Positions 36,636 through 49,146 of a DNA stretch of 64,000 nt are shown here, piece by piece (the stretch's first letter is position 1; every line of letters begins with the position of its first letter). A program made the position numbers and the translations under genes. This stretch comes from Hydractinia symbiolongicarpus (lineage: Eukaryota; Cnidaria; Hydrozoa; Anthoathecata; Hydractiniidae): contig NC_079886.1 in assembly GCF_029227915.1 (NCBI RefSeq), positions 1,736,001-1,800,000 on the forward strand, written 5' to 3'. Below the pieces are notes generated by a model that did no database searches, was not told where the DNA came from, and saw nothing but the letters and a program-made list of their open reading frames with translations.

Positions 36636-39600
36636 GTAATGAATTTACTCCCTGGGTACTTTCTTTGCATACTTTTGACTATACGGGCCGAGTACGGGAT
36701 TTACGGGAAATCGCGGGTTTTCGTTTGCCGGCGATTAAAATTCTTTTATTCAGCGTCTCATCAAAAATGAAAACATTTTTGAAAACTACATGTCTCATGC
36801 GTTTTAGTGGTGAAAAATAATTTAAAAAATCGTTCGGGAAATGAGTTTACTCCCTGGGTACTTTCTTTGTATACTTTTGACTACATGGGCCGAGTACGGG
36901 ATTTACGGGAAATCGCAGGTTTTCGTTTACCGGCGATTATACTTCTTTTATTCAGCGTCTCATCAAAAATGAAAATATTTTTGAAAACTACAAGTCTCAT
37001 GCGTTTTAGTGGTGAAAAAATAATTTAAAAAATCGTTCGGGAAATGAATTTACTCCCTGGGTACTTTCTTTGCATACTTTTGACTATACGGGCCGAGTGC
37101 GGGATTTACGGGAAATCGCGGGTTTTCCTTTGCCGGCGATTAAACTTCTTTTATTTAGCGTCTTATCAAAAATGAAAACATTTTTGAAAACTACAAGTCT
37201 CATGCGTTTTAGTGGTGAAAAAATAATTTGAAAAATCGTTCTGAAAATGAGTTTACCCACAAGGTACTTTCTTTGTATACATTCCACTATAGGGGCCAAG
37301 ACCGGGATTTACAGGAAATCGCGGGTTTCGTTTGCCGGCGATTAAACTTCTTTTATTCAGCGTCTCATCAAAAATGAAAATATTTTTGAAAACTACAAGT
37401 CTCATGCGTTTTAGTGGTGAAAAAATAATTTAAAAATCGTTCGGGAAATGAATTTACTCCCTGGGTACTTTCTTTGCATACTTTTGACTATACGGGCCGA
37501 GTGCGGGATTTACGGGAAATCGCGGGTTTTCCTTTGCCGGCGATTAAACTTCTTTTATTTAGCGTCTTATCAAAAATGAAAACATTTTTGAAAATTACAA
37601 GTCTCATGCGTTTTAGTGGTGAAAAAATAATTTGAAAAATCGTTCTGAAAATGAGTTTACCCACAAGGTACTTTCTTTGTATACATTCCACTATAGGGGC
37701 CAAGCCCGGGATTTACAGGAAATCGCGGGTTTCGTTTACCGGCGATTAAACTTCTTTTATTCAGCGTCTCATCAAAAATGAAAATATTTTTAAAAACTAC
37801 AAGTCTCATCCGTTTTAGTGGTGAAAAAATAATTTAAAAAATCATTCGGAAAATCAGTTTACTCCCTGGGTACTTTCTTTGTATAATTTTGACTATACGG
37901 GCCGAGTACGGGATTTACGGGAAATCGCGGGTTTTCGTTTGCCGGCGATTAAACTTCTTTTATTCAGCGTCTCATCAAAAATGAAAATATTTTTGAAAAC
38001 TACAAGTCTCATGCGTTTTAGTGGTGAAAAAAAAATTTAAAAAATCGTTAGGGAAATGAATTGACTCCCTTCGTACTTTCTTTGCATACTTTTGACTATA
38101 CGGGCCGAGTGCGGGATTTACGAGAAATCGGGGGTTTTTCTTTGCCGGCGATTAAACTTCTTTTATTTAGCGTCTTATTAAAAATGAAAACATTTTTGAA
38201 AACTGCAAGTCTCATGCGTTTTAGTGGTGAAAAAATAATTTGAAAAATCGTTCTGAAAATGAGTTTACCCACAAGGTACTTTCTTTGTATACATTCGACT
38301 ATAGGGGCCAAGCCCAGGATTTACAGGAAATCGCGGGTTTCGTTTGCCGGCGATTAAACTTCCTTTATTCAGCGTCTCATCAAAAATGAAAATATTTTTG
38401 AAAACTACAAGTCTCATGCGTTTTAGTGGTGAAAAAATAATTTAAAAAATCATTCGGGAAATCAGTTTACTCCCTGGGTACTTTTTTTGTGTACTTTTGA
38501 CTATACGGGCCGAGTACGGGATTTACGGGAAATCGCGGGTTTTCGTTTGCCGGCGATTAAACTTCTTTTATTCAGCGTCTCATCAAAAATGAAAATATTT
38601 TGGAAAACTACAAGTCTCATGCGTTTTAGTGGTGAAAAAATAATTTAAAAAATCATTCGGGAAATCAGTTTACTCCCTGGGTACTTTTTTGTGTACTTTT
38701 GACTATACGGGCCGAGTACGGGATTTACGTGAAATCGCGGGTTTTCGTTTGCCGGCGATTAAACTTCTTTTATTCAGCGTCTCATCAAAAATGAAAATAT
38801 TTTTGAAAACTACAAGTCTCATGCGTTTTAGTGGTGAAAAAATAATTTAAAAAATCGTTCGGGTAATGAATTTACTCCCTGGGTACTTTCTTTGCATACT
38901 TTTGACTATACGGGCCGAGTACGGGATTTACGGGAAATCGCGGGTTTTCGTTTGCCGGCGATTAAACTTCTTTTATTCAGCGTCTCATCAAAAATGAAAA
39001 CATTTTTGAAAACTACATGTCTCATGCGTTTTAGTGGTGAAAAATAATTTAAAAAATCGTTCGGGAAATGAGTTTACTCCCTGGGTACTTTCTTTGTATA
39101 CTTTTGACTATATGGGCCGAGTACGGGATTTACGGGAAATCGCAGGTTTTCGTTTACCGGCGATTATACTTCTTTTATTCAGCGTCTCATCAAAAATGAA
39201 AATATTTTTGAAAACTACAAGTCTCATGCGTTTTAGTGGTGAAAAAATAATTTAAAAAATCGTTCGGGAAATGAATTTACTCCCTGGGTACTTTCTTTGC
39301 ATACTTTTGACTATACGGGCCGAGTGCGGGATTTACGGGAAATCGCGGGTTTTCCTTTGCCGGCGATTAAACTTCTTTTATTTAGCGTCTTATCAAAAAT
39401 GAAAACATTTTTGAAAATTACAAGTCTCATGCGTTTTAGTGGTGAAAAAATAATTTGAAAAATCGTTCTGAAAATGAGTTTACCCACAAGGTACTTTCTT
39501 TGTATACATTCCACTATAGGGGCCAAGCCCGGGATTTACAGGAAATCGCGGGTTTCGTTTGCCGGCGATTAAACTTCTTTTATTCATCGTCTCATCAAAA

Positions 39601-40685
39601 ATGAAAATATTTTTAAAAACTACAAGTCTCATCCGTTTTAGTGGTGAAAAAATAATTTAAAAAATCATTCGGAAAATCAGTTTACTCCCTGGGTACTTTC
39701 TTTGTATAATTTTGACTATACGGGCCGAGTACGGGATTTACGGGAAATCGCGGGTTTTCGTTTGCCGGCGATTAAACTTCTTTTATTCAGCGTCTCATCA
39801 AAAATGAAAATATTTTTGAAAACTACAAGTCTCATGCGTTTTAGTGGTGAAAAAAAAATTTAAAAAATCGTTAGGGAAATGAATTGACTCCCTTCGTACT
39901 TTCTTTGCATACTTTTGACTATACGGGCCGAGTGCGGGATTTACGAGAAATCGCGGGTTTTTCTTTGCCGGCGATTAAACTTCTTTTATTTAGCGTCTTA
40001 TTAAAAATGAAAACATTTTTGAAAACTGCAAGTCTCATGCGTTTTAGTGGTGAAAAAATAATTTGAAAAATCGTTCTGAAAATGAGTTTACCCACAAGGT
40101 ACTTTCTTTGTATACATTCGACTATAGGGGCCAAGCCCAGGATTTACAGGAAATCGCGGGTTTCGTTTGCCGGCGATTAAACTTCCTTTATTCAGCGTCT
40201 CATCAAAAATGAAAATATTTTTGAAAACTACAAGTCTCATGCGTTTTAGTGGTGAAAAAATAATTTAAAAAATCATTCGGGAAATCAGTTTACTCCCTGG
40301 GTACTTTTTTTGTGTACTTTTGACTATACGGGCCGAGTACGGGATTTACGGGAAATCGCGGGTTTTCGTTTGCCGGCGATTAAACTTCTTTTATTCAGCG
40401 TCTCATCAAAAATGAAAATATTTTGGAAAACTACAAGTCTCATGCGTTTTAGTGGTGAAAAAATAATTTAAAAAATCATTCGGGAAATCAGTTTACTCCC
40501 TGGGTACTTTTTTGTGTACTTTTGACTATACGGGCCGAGTACGGGATTTACGTGAAATCGCGGGTTTTCGTTTGCCGGCGATTAAACTTCTTTTATTCAG
40601 CGTCTCATCAAAAATGAAAATATTTTTGAAAACTACAAGTCTCATGCGTTTTAGTGGTGAAAAAATAATTTAAAAAATCGTTCGG
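36636..40685 (+). repeat. Tandem duplication, 2227-bp (11 monomers) and 1823-bp (9 monomers) copies
   Basis: Copy 1 runs from the GGGTAATGAA mark at 36636 to 38862 and copy 2 from the same mark at 38863 to about 40685. Both have TACATGTCTC, N monomers with TCCTTTGCC, P monomers with CCACAAGG, GTTAGGGAAATGAATTGAC with CCCTTCGTAC (38048 and 39871), and V monomers with TACGTGAAATCG. Copy 1 has an extra N-P dimer of 404 bp (37084 and 37488 are its duplicate starts in the N monomer). Copy 2 retains the version with GAAAATTACAAG. Small differences are GGGGGTTTTTC against GCGGGTTTTTC, and CAGCG against CATCG. One dimer was gained in copy 1 or lost from copy 2. Confidence 0.85.
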
Positions 40686-42420
40686 GAAATGAATTTACTC
40701 CCTGGGTACTTTCTTTGAATACTTTTGACTATACGGGCCGAGTGCGGGATTTACGGGAAATCGCGGGTTTTCGTTTGCCGGCGATTAAACTTCTTTTATT
40801 TAGCGTCTTATCAAAAATGAAAACATTTTTGAAAACTACAAGTCTCATGCGTTTTAGTGGTGAAAAAATAATTTAAAAAATCGTTCGGGAAATGAGTTTA
40901 CTCCTTGAGTACTTTCTTTGTATACTCTTGACTATACGGGCCGAGTACCGTATTTACGGGAAATAGCGGGTTTTCGTTTGCCGGCGATTAAACTTCTTTT
41001 ATTCAGCGTCTTATCAAAAATGAAAACATTTTTGAAAACTACAAGTCTCATGCGTTTTAGTGGTGAAAAAATAATTTGAAAAATCGTTCTGAAAATGAGT
41101 TTACCCACAAGGTACTTTCTTTGTATACATTCGACTATAGGGGCCAAGACTGGGATTTACAGGAAAGCACGGGTTTTCGTGTGCGGGCGATTAAACTTCT
41201 TTTATTCAGCGTCTCATCAAAAATGAAAACATTTTTGAAAACTACAAGTCTCATCCGTTTTAGTGGTGAAAAAATAATTTAAAAAATCATTCGGGTAATC
41301 AGTTTACTCCCTGGGTACTTTTTTTGTATACTTTTGACTATACGGCCGAGCACGGAATTTACGGGAAAGCGCGGGTTTTCGTTTGCCGGCGATTAAACTT
41401 CTTTAATTTAGCGTTTCATCAAAAATGAAAACATTTTTTAAAACTGCAAGTCTCATGCGTTTTAGTGGTGAAAAAATAATTTAAAAAATCGTTCGGGAAA
41501 TGAGTTTACTCCCTGGGTACTTTCTTTATACACATTCGACTATACGGGCCGAGTACGAGAATTACGGGAAATCGCAGGTTTTCGTTTGCCGGCGATTAAA
41601 CTTCTTTTATTTAGTGTCTCATCAAAAATAAAAACATTTTTGAAAACTACAAGTCTCATGCGTTTTAGTGGTGAAAAAATAATTTAAAATATCGTTCGGG
41701 AAATGAGTTTACTCCGTGGGTACTTTTTTTGTATACTTTTGACTATACGGGCCGAGTACGGGATTTACGGGAAAGCGCAGGTTTTCGTTTGCCGGCGATT
41801 AAACTTCTTTTATTCAGCGTCTCATCAAAAAAGAAAATATTTTTGAAAACTACAAGTCTCATGCGTTTTAGTGGTGAAAAAATAATTTAAAAAATCGTTC
41901 GGGAAATGAATTTACTCCCTGGGTACTTTCTTTGTATACTTTTGACTCTGCGGGCCGAGTCCGGGATTTACGGGAAATCGCGGGTTTTCGTTTGCCGGCG
42001 ATTAAACTTCTTTTATTCAGCGTCTCATCAAAAATGAAAATATTTTTGAAAACTACAAGTCTCATGCGTTTTAGTAGTGAAAAAATAATTTAAAAAATCG
42101 TTCAGGAAATGAATTTACTCCCTGGGTACTTTCTTTGTATACTTTTGACTCTGCGGGCCGAGTCCGGGATTTACGGGAAATCGTGGGTTTTCGTTTGCCG
42201 GCGATTAAACTTTTTTAATTTAGCGTTTCATCAAAAATGAAAACATTTTTAAAAACTACAAGTCTCATGCGTTTTAGTGGTGAAAAAATAATTTAAAAAA
42301 TCGTTCGGGAAATGAGTTTACTTCCTGGGTACTTTCTTTATACACATTCGACTATACGGGCCGAGTACGGGATTTACAAGAAATCGCGGGTTTTCGTTTG
42401 CCGGCTATTAAATTTCTTTT
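40686..42420 (+). repeat. Transition region with N/E/P then T/G/S monomers
   Basis: N, E (TATACTCTTGAC near 40922) and P (CCACAAGG near 41106) monomers are followed by one with GAGCACGGAATTTACGGG and a 1-bp deletion in TACGGCCGAG near 41341. Then come T with ACGAGAATTACGGG near 41556, G near 41715, two S monomers and a T monomer. The GAGCACGG-T-G-S order resembles 6.4-8.4 kb and 10.3-11.4 kb, so the same type of pattern follows the P/E/V/N haplotype here as in the first 12 kb. Confidence 0.65.
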
Positions 42421-45400
42421 ATTCAGCGTCTCATCAAAAATGAAAATATTTTTGAAAACTACAAGTCTCATGCGTTTTAGTGGTGAAAAAATAATTTAAA
42501 AAATCGTTCGGGAAATGAGTTTACTCCCTGGGTACTTTCTTTATACACATTCGACTATACGGGCCGAGTACGGGATTTACGGGGAAACCGCAGGTTTTCG
42601 TTTGCAGGCGATTAAACTTCTTTTATTTAGCGTCTCATCAAAAGTGAAAAAATTTTTGAAAACTACAAGTCTCATGCGTTTTAGTGGTGAAAAAATAATT
42701 TTAAAAATCGTTTGGGAAATCAGTTTACTCACAGGGTACTTTCTTTGTATACATTCCACTATAGGGGCCAAGCCTTGGATTTACAGGAAATCGCGGGTTT
42801 TCGTTTGCCGGCGATTAAACTTCTTTTATTCAGCGTCTCATCAAAAATGAAAATATTTTTGAAAACTACAAGTCTCATGCGTTTTAGTGGTGAAAAAATA
42901 ATTTAAAAAATCGTTCGGGAAATGAATTTACTCACTGGGTACTTTCTTTGTATACTTTTGACTATACGGGCCGAGTGCGGGATTTACAGGAAATCGCGGG
43001 TTTTCGTTTGCCGGCGATTAAACTTCTTTTATTCAGCGTCTCATCAAAAGTGAAAACATTTTTGAAAACTACAAGTCTCATGCGTTTTAGTGGTGAAAAA
43101 ATAATTTTAAAAATCGTTTGGGAAATCAGTTTACTCACAGGGTACTTTCTTTGTATACATTCGACTATAGGGGCCAAGCCTGGGATTTACAGGAAATCGC
43201 GGGTTTTCGTTTGCCGGCGATTAAACTTCTTTTATTCAGCGTCTCATCAAAAATGAAAATATTTTTGAAAACTACAAGTCTCATGCGTTTTAGTGGTGAA
43301 AAAATAATTTAAAAAATCGTTCGGCAAATGAATTTACTCCCTGGGTACTTTCTTTGTATACTTTTGACTATACGGGCCGAGTGCGGGATTTACAGGAAAT
43401 CGCGGGTTTTCATTTGACGGCGATTAAACTTCTTTTATTCAGCGTCTCATCAAAAAAGAAAATATTTTGGAAAACTACAAGTCTCATGCGTTTTAGTGGT
43501 GAAACAATAATTTAAAAAATCATTCGGGAAATCAGTTTACTCCCTGGGTACTTTTTTTGTGTACTTTTGACTATACGGGCCGAGTACGGGATTTACGGGA
43601 AATCGCGGGTTTTCGTTTGCCGGCGATTAAACTTCTTTTATTCAGCGTCTCATCAAAAATGAAAATATTTTTGAAAACTACAAGTCTCATGCGTTTTAGT
43701 GGTGAAAAAATAATTTAAAAAATCGTTCGGGAAATGAATTTACTCCCTGGGTACTTTCTTTGTATACTTTTGACTATACGGGCCGAGTGCGGGATTTACG
43801 GGAAATCGCGGGTTTTCCTTTGCCGGCGATTAAACTTCTTTTATTTAGCGTCTTATCAAAAATGAAAACATTTTTGAAAACTACAAGTCTCATGCGTTTT
43901 AGTGGTGAAAAAATAATTTAAAAAATCGTTCGGGAAATGAGTTTACTCCTTGAGTACTTTCTTTGTATACTCTTGACTATACGGGCCGAGTACCGGATTT
44001 ACGGGAAATTGCGGGTTTTCGTTTGCCGGCGATTAAACTTCTTTTATTCAGCGTCTTATCAAAAATGAAAACATTTTTGAAAACTACAAGTCTCATGCGT
44101 TTTAGTGTGAAAAAATAATTTGAAAAATCGTTCTGAAAATGAGTTTACCCACAAGGTACTTTCTTTGTATACATTCGACTATAGGGGCCAAGACCGGGAT
44201 TTACAGGAAATCGCGGGTTTTCGTGTGCCGGCGATTAAACTTCTTTTATTCAGCGTCTCATCAAAAATGAAAACATTTTTGAAAACTACAAGTCTCATCC
44301 GTTTTAGTGGTGAAAAAATAATTTAAAAAATCATTCGGGAAATCAGTTTACTCCCTGGGTACTTTTTTTGTATACTTTTGACTATACGGGCCGAGTACGG
44401 AATTTAAGGGAAAGCGCGGGTTTTCGTTTGCCGGCGATTAAACTTCTTTTATTCAGCGTCTCATCAAAAATGAAAATATTTTTGAAAACTACAAGTCTCA
44501 TGCGTTTTAGTGGTGAAAAAATAATTTAAAAAATCGTTCGGGAAATGGATTTACTCCCTGGGTACTTTCTTTGTATACTTTTGACTCTGCGGGCCGAGTC
44601 CGGGATTTACGGGAAATCGCGGGTTTTCGTTTGCCGGCGATTAAACTTCTTTAATTTAGCGTTTCATCAAAAATGAAAACATTTTTTAAAACTGCAAGTC
44701 TCATGCGTTTTAGTGGTGAAAAAATAATTTAAAAAATCGTTCGGGAAATAAGTTTACTCCCTGGGTACTTTTTTTGTATACTTTTGACTATACGGGCCGA
44801 GTACGGGATTTACAAGAAATCGCGGGTTTTCGTTTGCCGGCGATTAAATTTCTTTTATTCAGCGTCTCATCAAAAATGAAAATATTTTTGAAAACTACAA
44901 GTCTCATGCGTTTTAGTGGTGAAAAAATAATTTAAAAAATCGTTCGGGAAATGAGTTTACTCCCTGGGTACTTTCTTTATACACATTCGACTATACGGGC
45001 CGAGTACGGGATTTACGGGGAAACCGCAGGTTTTCGTTTGCAGGCGATTAAACTTCTTTTATTTAGCGTCTCATCAAAAGTGAAAACATTTTTGAAAACT
45101 ACAAGTCTCATGCGTTTTAGTGGTGAAAAAATAATTTTAAAAATCGTTTGGGAAATCAGTTCACTCACAGGGTACTTTCTTTGTATACTTTTGACTATAC
45201 GGGCCGAGTGCGGGATTTACAGGAAATCGCGGGTTTTCGTTTGCCGGCGATTAAACTTCTTTTATTCAGCGTCTCATCAAAAATGAAAATATTTTTGAAA
45301 ACTAAAAGTCTCATGCGTTTTAGTGGTGAAAAAATAATTTAAAAAATCGTTCGGGAAATGAGTTTACTCCCTGGGTACTTTCTTTATACACATTCTACTA

Positions 45401-46684
45401 TACGGGCCGAGTACGGGATTTACGGGGAAACCGCAGGTTTTCGTTTGCAGGCGATTAAACTTCTTTTATTTAGCGTCTCATCAAAAGTGAAAACATTTTT
45501 GAAAACTACAAGTCTCATGCGTTTTAGTGGTGAAAAAATAATTTTAAAAATCGTTTGGGAAATCAGTTTACTCACAGGGTACTTTCTTTGTATACATTCG
45601 ACTATAGGGGCCAAGCCTGGGATTTACAGGAAATCGCGGGTTTTCGTTTGCCGGCGATTAAACTTCTTTTATTCAGCGTCTCATCAAAAATGAAAATATT
45701 TTTGAAAACTACAAGTCTCATGCGTTTTAGTGGTGAAAAAATAATTTAAAAAATCGTTCGGGAAATGAATTTACTCCCTGGGTACTTTCTTTGTATACTT
45801 TTGACTATACGGGCCGAGTGCGGGATTTACAGGAAATCGCGGGTTTTCGTTTGCCGGCGATTAAACTTCTTTTATTCAGCGTCTCATCAAAAATGAAAAT
45901 ATTTTGGAAAACTACAAGTCTCATGCGTTTTAGTGGTGAAACAATAATTTAAAAAATCATTCAAGAAATCAGTTTACTCCCTGGGTACTTTTTTTGTGTA
46001 CTTTTGACTATACGGGCCGAGTACGGGATTTACGGGAAATCGCGGGTTTTCGTTTGCCGGCGATTAAACTTCTTTTATTCAGCGTCTCATCAAAAATGAA
46101 AATATTTTTGAAAACTACAAGTCTCATGCGTTTTAGTGGTGAAAAAATAATTTAAAAAATCGTTCGGGAAATGAATTTACCCCCTGGGTACTTTCTTTGT
46201 ATACTTTTGACTATACGGGCCGAGTGCGGGATTTACGGGAAATCGCGGGTTTTCCTTTGCCGGCGATTAAACTTCTTTTATTTAGCGTCTTATCAAAAAT
46301 GAAAACATTTTTGAAAACTACAAGTCTCATGCGTTTTAGTGGTGAAAAAATAATTTAAAAAATCGTTCGGGAAATGAGTTTACTCCTTGAGTACTTTCTT
46401 TGTATACTCTTGACTATACGGGCCGAGTACCGGATTTACGGGAAATTGCGGGTTTTCGTTTGCCGGCGATTAAACTTCTTTTATTCAGCGTCTTATCAAA
46501 AATGAAAACATTTTTGAAAACTACAAGTCTCATGCGTTTTAGTGTGAAAAAATAATTTGAAAAATCGTTCTGAAAATGAGTTTACCCACAAGGTACTTTC
46601 TTTGTATACATTCGACTATAGGGGCCAAGACCGGGATTTACAGGAAATCGCGGGTTTTCGTGTGCCGGCGATTAAACTTCTTTT
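42421..46684 (+). repeat. Twelve-monomer tandem duplication, period 2436-2437 bp
   Basis: Homologous segments are about 42390-44247 and 44826-46684. The ACGGGGAAACCGCAGG monomer with TTTGCAGGCG starts both (42580 and about 45016). Then come P monomers with TTTGGGAAATCAG and CACAGGG, N, V (TTTGTGTAC), N with TCCTTTGCC, E with TATACTCTTGAC and AATTGCGGG, and P with GTGTGAAAA and CCACAAGG (44120 and 46557). Two monomers in the middle do not correspond (one P and N in the first copy are replaced by N and a GGGGAAACC monomer in the second), which suggests conversion or a second local exchange. Confidence 0.7.
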
Positions 46685-47320
46685 ATTTAGCGTCTCATCA
46701 AAAGTGAAAACATTTTTGAAAACTACAAGTCTCATGCGTTTTAGTGGTGAAAAAATAATTTAAAAAATCGTTCGGGAAATGAGTTAACTCCCTGGGTACT
46801 TTCTTTGTATACTTTTGACTATACGGGCCGAGTACGGGATTTACGGGAAATCGCGGGTTTTCGTTTGCCGGCGATTAAACTTCTTTTATTTAGCGTCTCA
46901 TCAAAAATAAAAACATTTTTGAAAACTACAAGTCTCATGCGTTTTAGTGGTGAAAAAATAATTTAAAAAATCGTTCGGGAAATGAGATTACTCCATGGGT
47001 ACTTTCTTTATACACATTTGACTATACGGGCCGAGTACGGGATTTACGGGGAAACCACAGGTTTTCGTTTGCAGGCGATTAAACTTCTTTTATTTAGCGT
47101 CTCATCAAAAGTGAAAACATTTTTGAAAACTACAAGTCTCATGCGTTTTAGTGGTGAAAAAATAATTTTAAAAATCGTTTGGGAAATCAGTTTACTCACA
47201 GGGTTCTTTCTTTGTATACATTCGACTATAGGGGCCAAGCCTGGGATTTACAGGAAATCGCGGGTTTTCGTTTGCCGGCGATTAAACTTCTTTTATTCAG
47301 CGTCTCATCAAAAATGAAAA
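46685..47320 (+). repeat. L, GGGGAAACC and P monomers before the triplicated unit
   Basis: An L monomer near 46787, then a monomer with GAGATTACTCCATGGG and ACGGGGAAACCACAGG near 47045, then a P monomer with CACAGGGTTC near 47210. The block ends at the GAAAAGTTTTTTG mark that starts the 1826-bp units. Confidence 0.65.
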
Positions 47321-49146
47321 GTTTTTTGAAAACTACAAGTCTCATGCGTTTTAGTGGTGAAAAAATAATTTAAAAAATCGTTCGGGAAATGAATTTACTC
47401 CCTGGGTACTTTCTTTGTATACTTTTGACTATACGGGCCGAGTGCGGGATTTACAGGAAATTGCGGGTTTTTGTTTGCCGGCGATTAAACTTCTTTTATT
47501 CAGCGTCTCATCAAAAATGAAAATATTTTGGAAAACTACAAGTCTCATGCGTTTTAGTGGTGAAACAATAATTTAAAAAATCATTCGGGAAATCAGTTTA
47601 CTCCCTGGGTACTTTTTTTGTGTACTTTTGACTATACGGGCCGAGTACGGGATTTACGGGAAATCGCGGGTTTTCGTTTGCCGGCGATTAAACTTCTTTT
47701 ATTCAGCGTCTCATCAAAAATGAAAATATTTTTGAAAACTACAAGTCTCATGCGTTTTAGTGGTGAAAAAATAATTTAAAAAATCATTCGGGAAATGAGT
47801 TTACTCCTTGAGTATTTTCTTTGTATACTCTTGACTATACGGGCCGAGTACCGGATTTACGGGAAATCGCGGGTTTTCGTTTGCCGGCGATTAAACTTCT
47901 TTTATTCAGCGTCTTATCAAAAATGAAAACATTTTTGAAAACTACAAGTCTCATGCGTTTTAGTGTGAAAAAATAATTTGAAAAATCGTTCTGAAAATGA
48001 GTTTACCCACAAGGTACTTTCTTTGTATACGTTCGACTATAGGGGCCAAGACCGGGATTTACAGGAAATCGCGGGTTTTCGTGTGCCGGTGATTAAACTT
48101 CTTTTATTCAGCGTCTCATCAAAAATGAAAACATTTTTGAAAACTACAAGTCTCATCCGTTTTAGTGGTGAAAAAATAATTTAAAAAATCATTCGGGAAA
48201 TCAGTTTACTCCCTGGGTTCTTTTTTTGTATACTTTTGACTATACGGGCCGAGTACGGAATTTAAGGGAAAGCGCGGGTTTTCGTTTGCCGGCGATTAAA
48301 CTTCTTTTATTCAGCGTCTCATCAAAAATGAAAATATTTTTGAAAACTACAAGTCTCATGCGTTTTGGTGGTGAAAAAATAATTTAAAAAATCGTTCGGG
48401 AAATGGATTTACTCCCTGGGTACTTTCTTTGTATACTTTTGACTCTGCGGGCCGAGTCCGGGATTTACGGGAAATCGCGGGTTTTCGTTTGCCGGCGATT
48501 AAACTTCTTTAATTTAGCGTTTCATCAAAAATGAAAACATTTTTTAAAACAGCAAGTCTCATGCGTTTTAGTGATGAAAAAATAATTTAAAAAATCGTTC
48601 GGGAAATGAGTTTACTCCCTGGGTACTTTCTTTATACACATTCGACTATACGGGCCGAGTACGGGATTTACGCGAAATCGCAGGTTTTCGTTTGCCGGCG
48701 ATTAAACTTCTTTTATTTAGCGTCTCATCAAAAGTGAAAACATTTTTGAAAACTACAAGTCTCATGCGTTTTAGTGGTGAAAAAATAATTTAAAAAATCG
48801 TTCGGGAAATGAGTTAACTCCCTGGGTACTTTCTTTGTATACTTTTGACTATACGGGCCGAGTACGGGATTTACGGGAAATCGCGGGTTTTCGTTTGCCG
48901 GCGATTAAACTTCTTTTATTCAGCGTCTCATCAAAAATGAAAATATTTTGGAAAACTACAAGTCTCATGCGTTTTAGTGGTGAAACAATAATTTAAAAAA
49001 TCATTCGGGAAATTAGTTTACTCCCTGGGTACTTTCTTTGTATACTTTTGACTATACGGGCCGAGTGCGGGATTTACAGGAAATCGCGGGTTTTCGTTTG
49101 CCGGCGATTAAACTTCTTTTATTCGGCGTCTCATCAAAAATGAAAA
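47321..49146 (+). repeat. 1826-bp higher-order repeat, copy 1 of 3 (9 monomers)
   Basis: Starts at the GTTTTTTG of the GAAAAGTTTTTTG mark. The order is N with AATTGCGGGTTTTTG, V, E with GAGTATTTTC, P with GTGTGAAAA, CCACAAGG and TATACGTTCG, a monomer with GGGTTCTTTTTTTG and ACGGAATTTAAGGG, S preceded by CGTTTTGGTGG, T with TTTACGCG preceded by AAAACAGCAAG and AGTGATG, L, then N with GAAATTAG and a TTCGGCG end. The period is one base under 9 x 203 because the P monomer is one base short. Confidence 0.9.
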
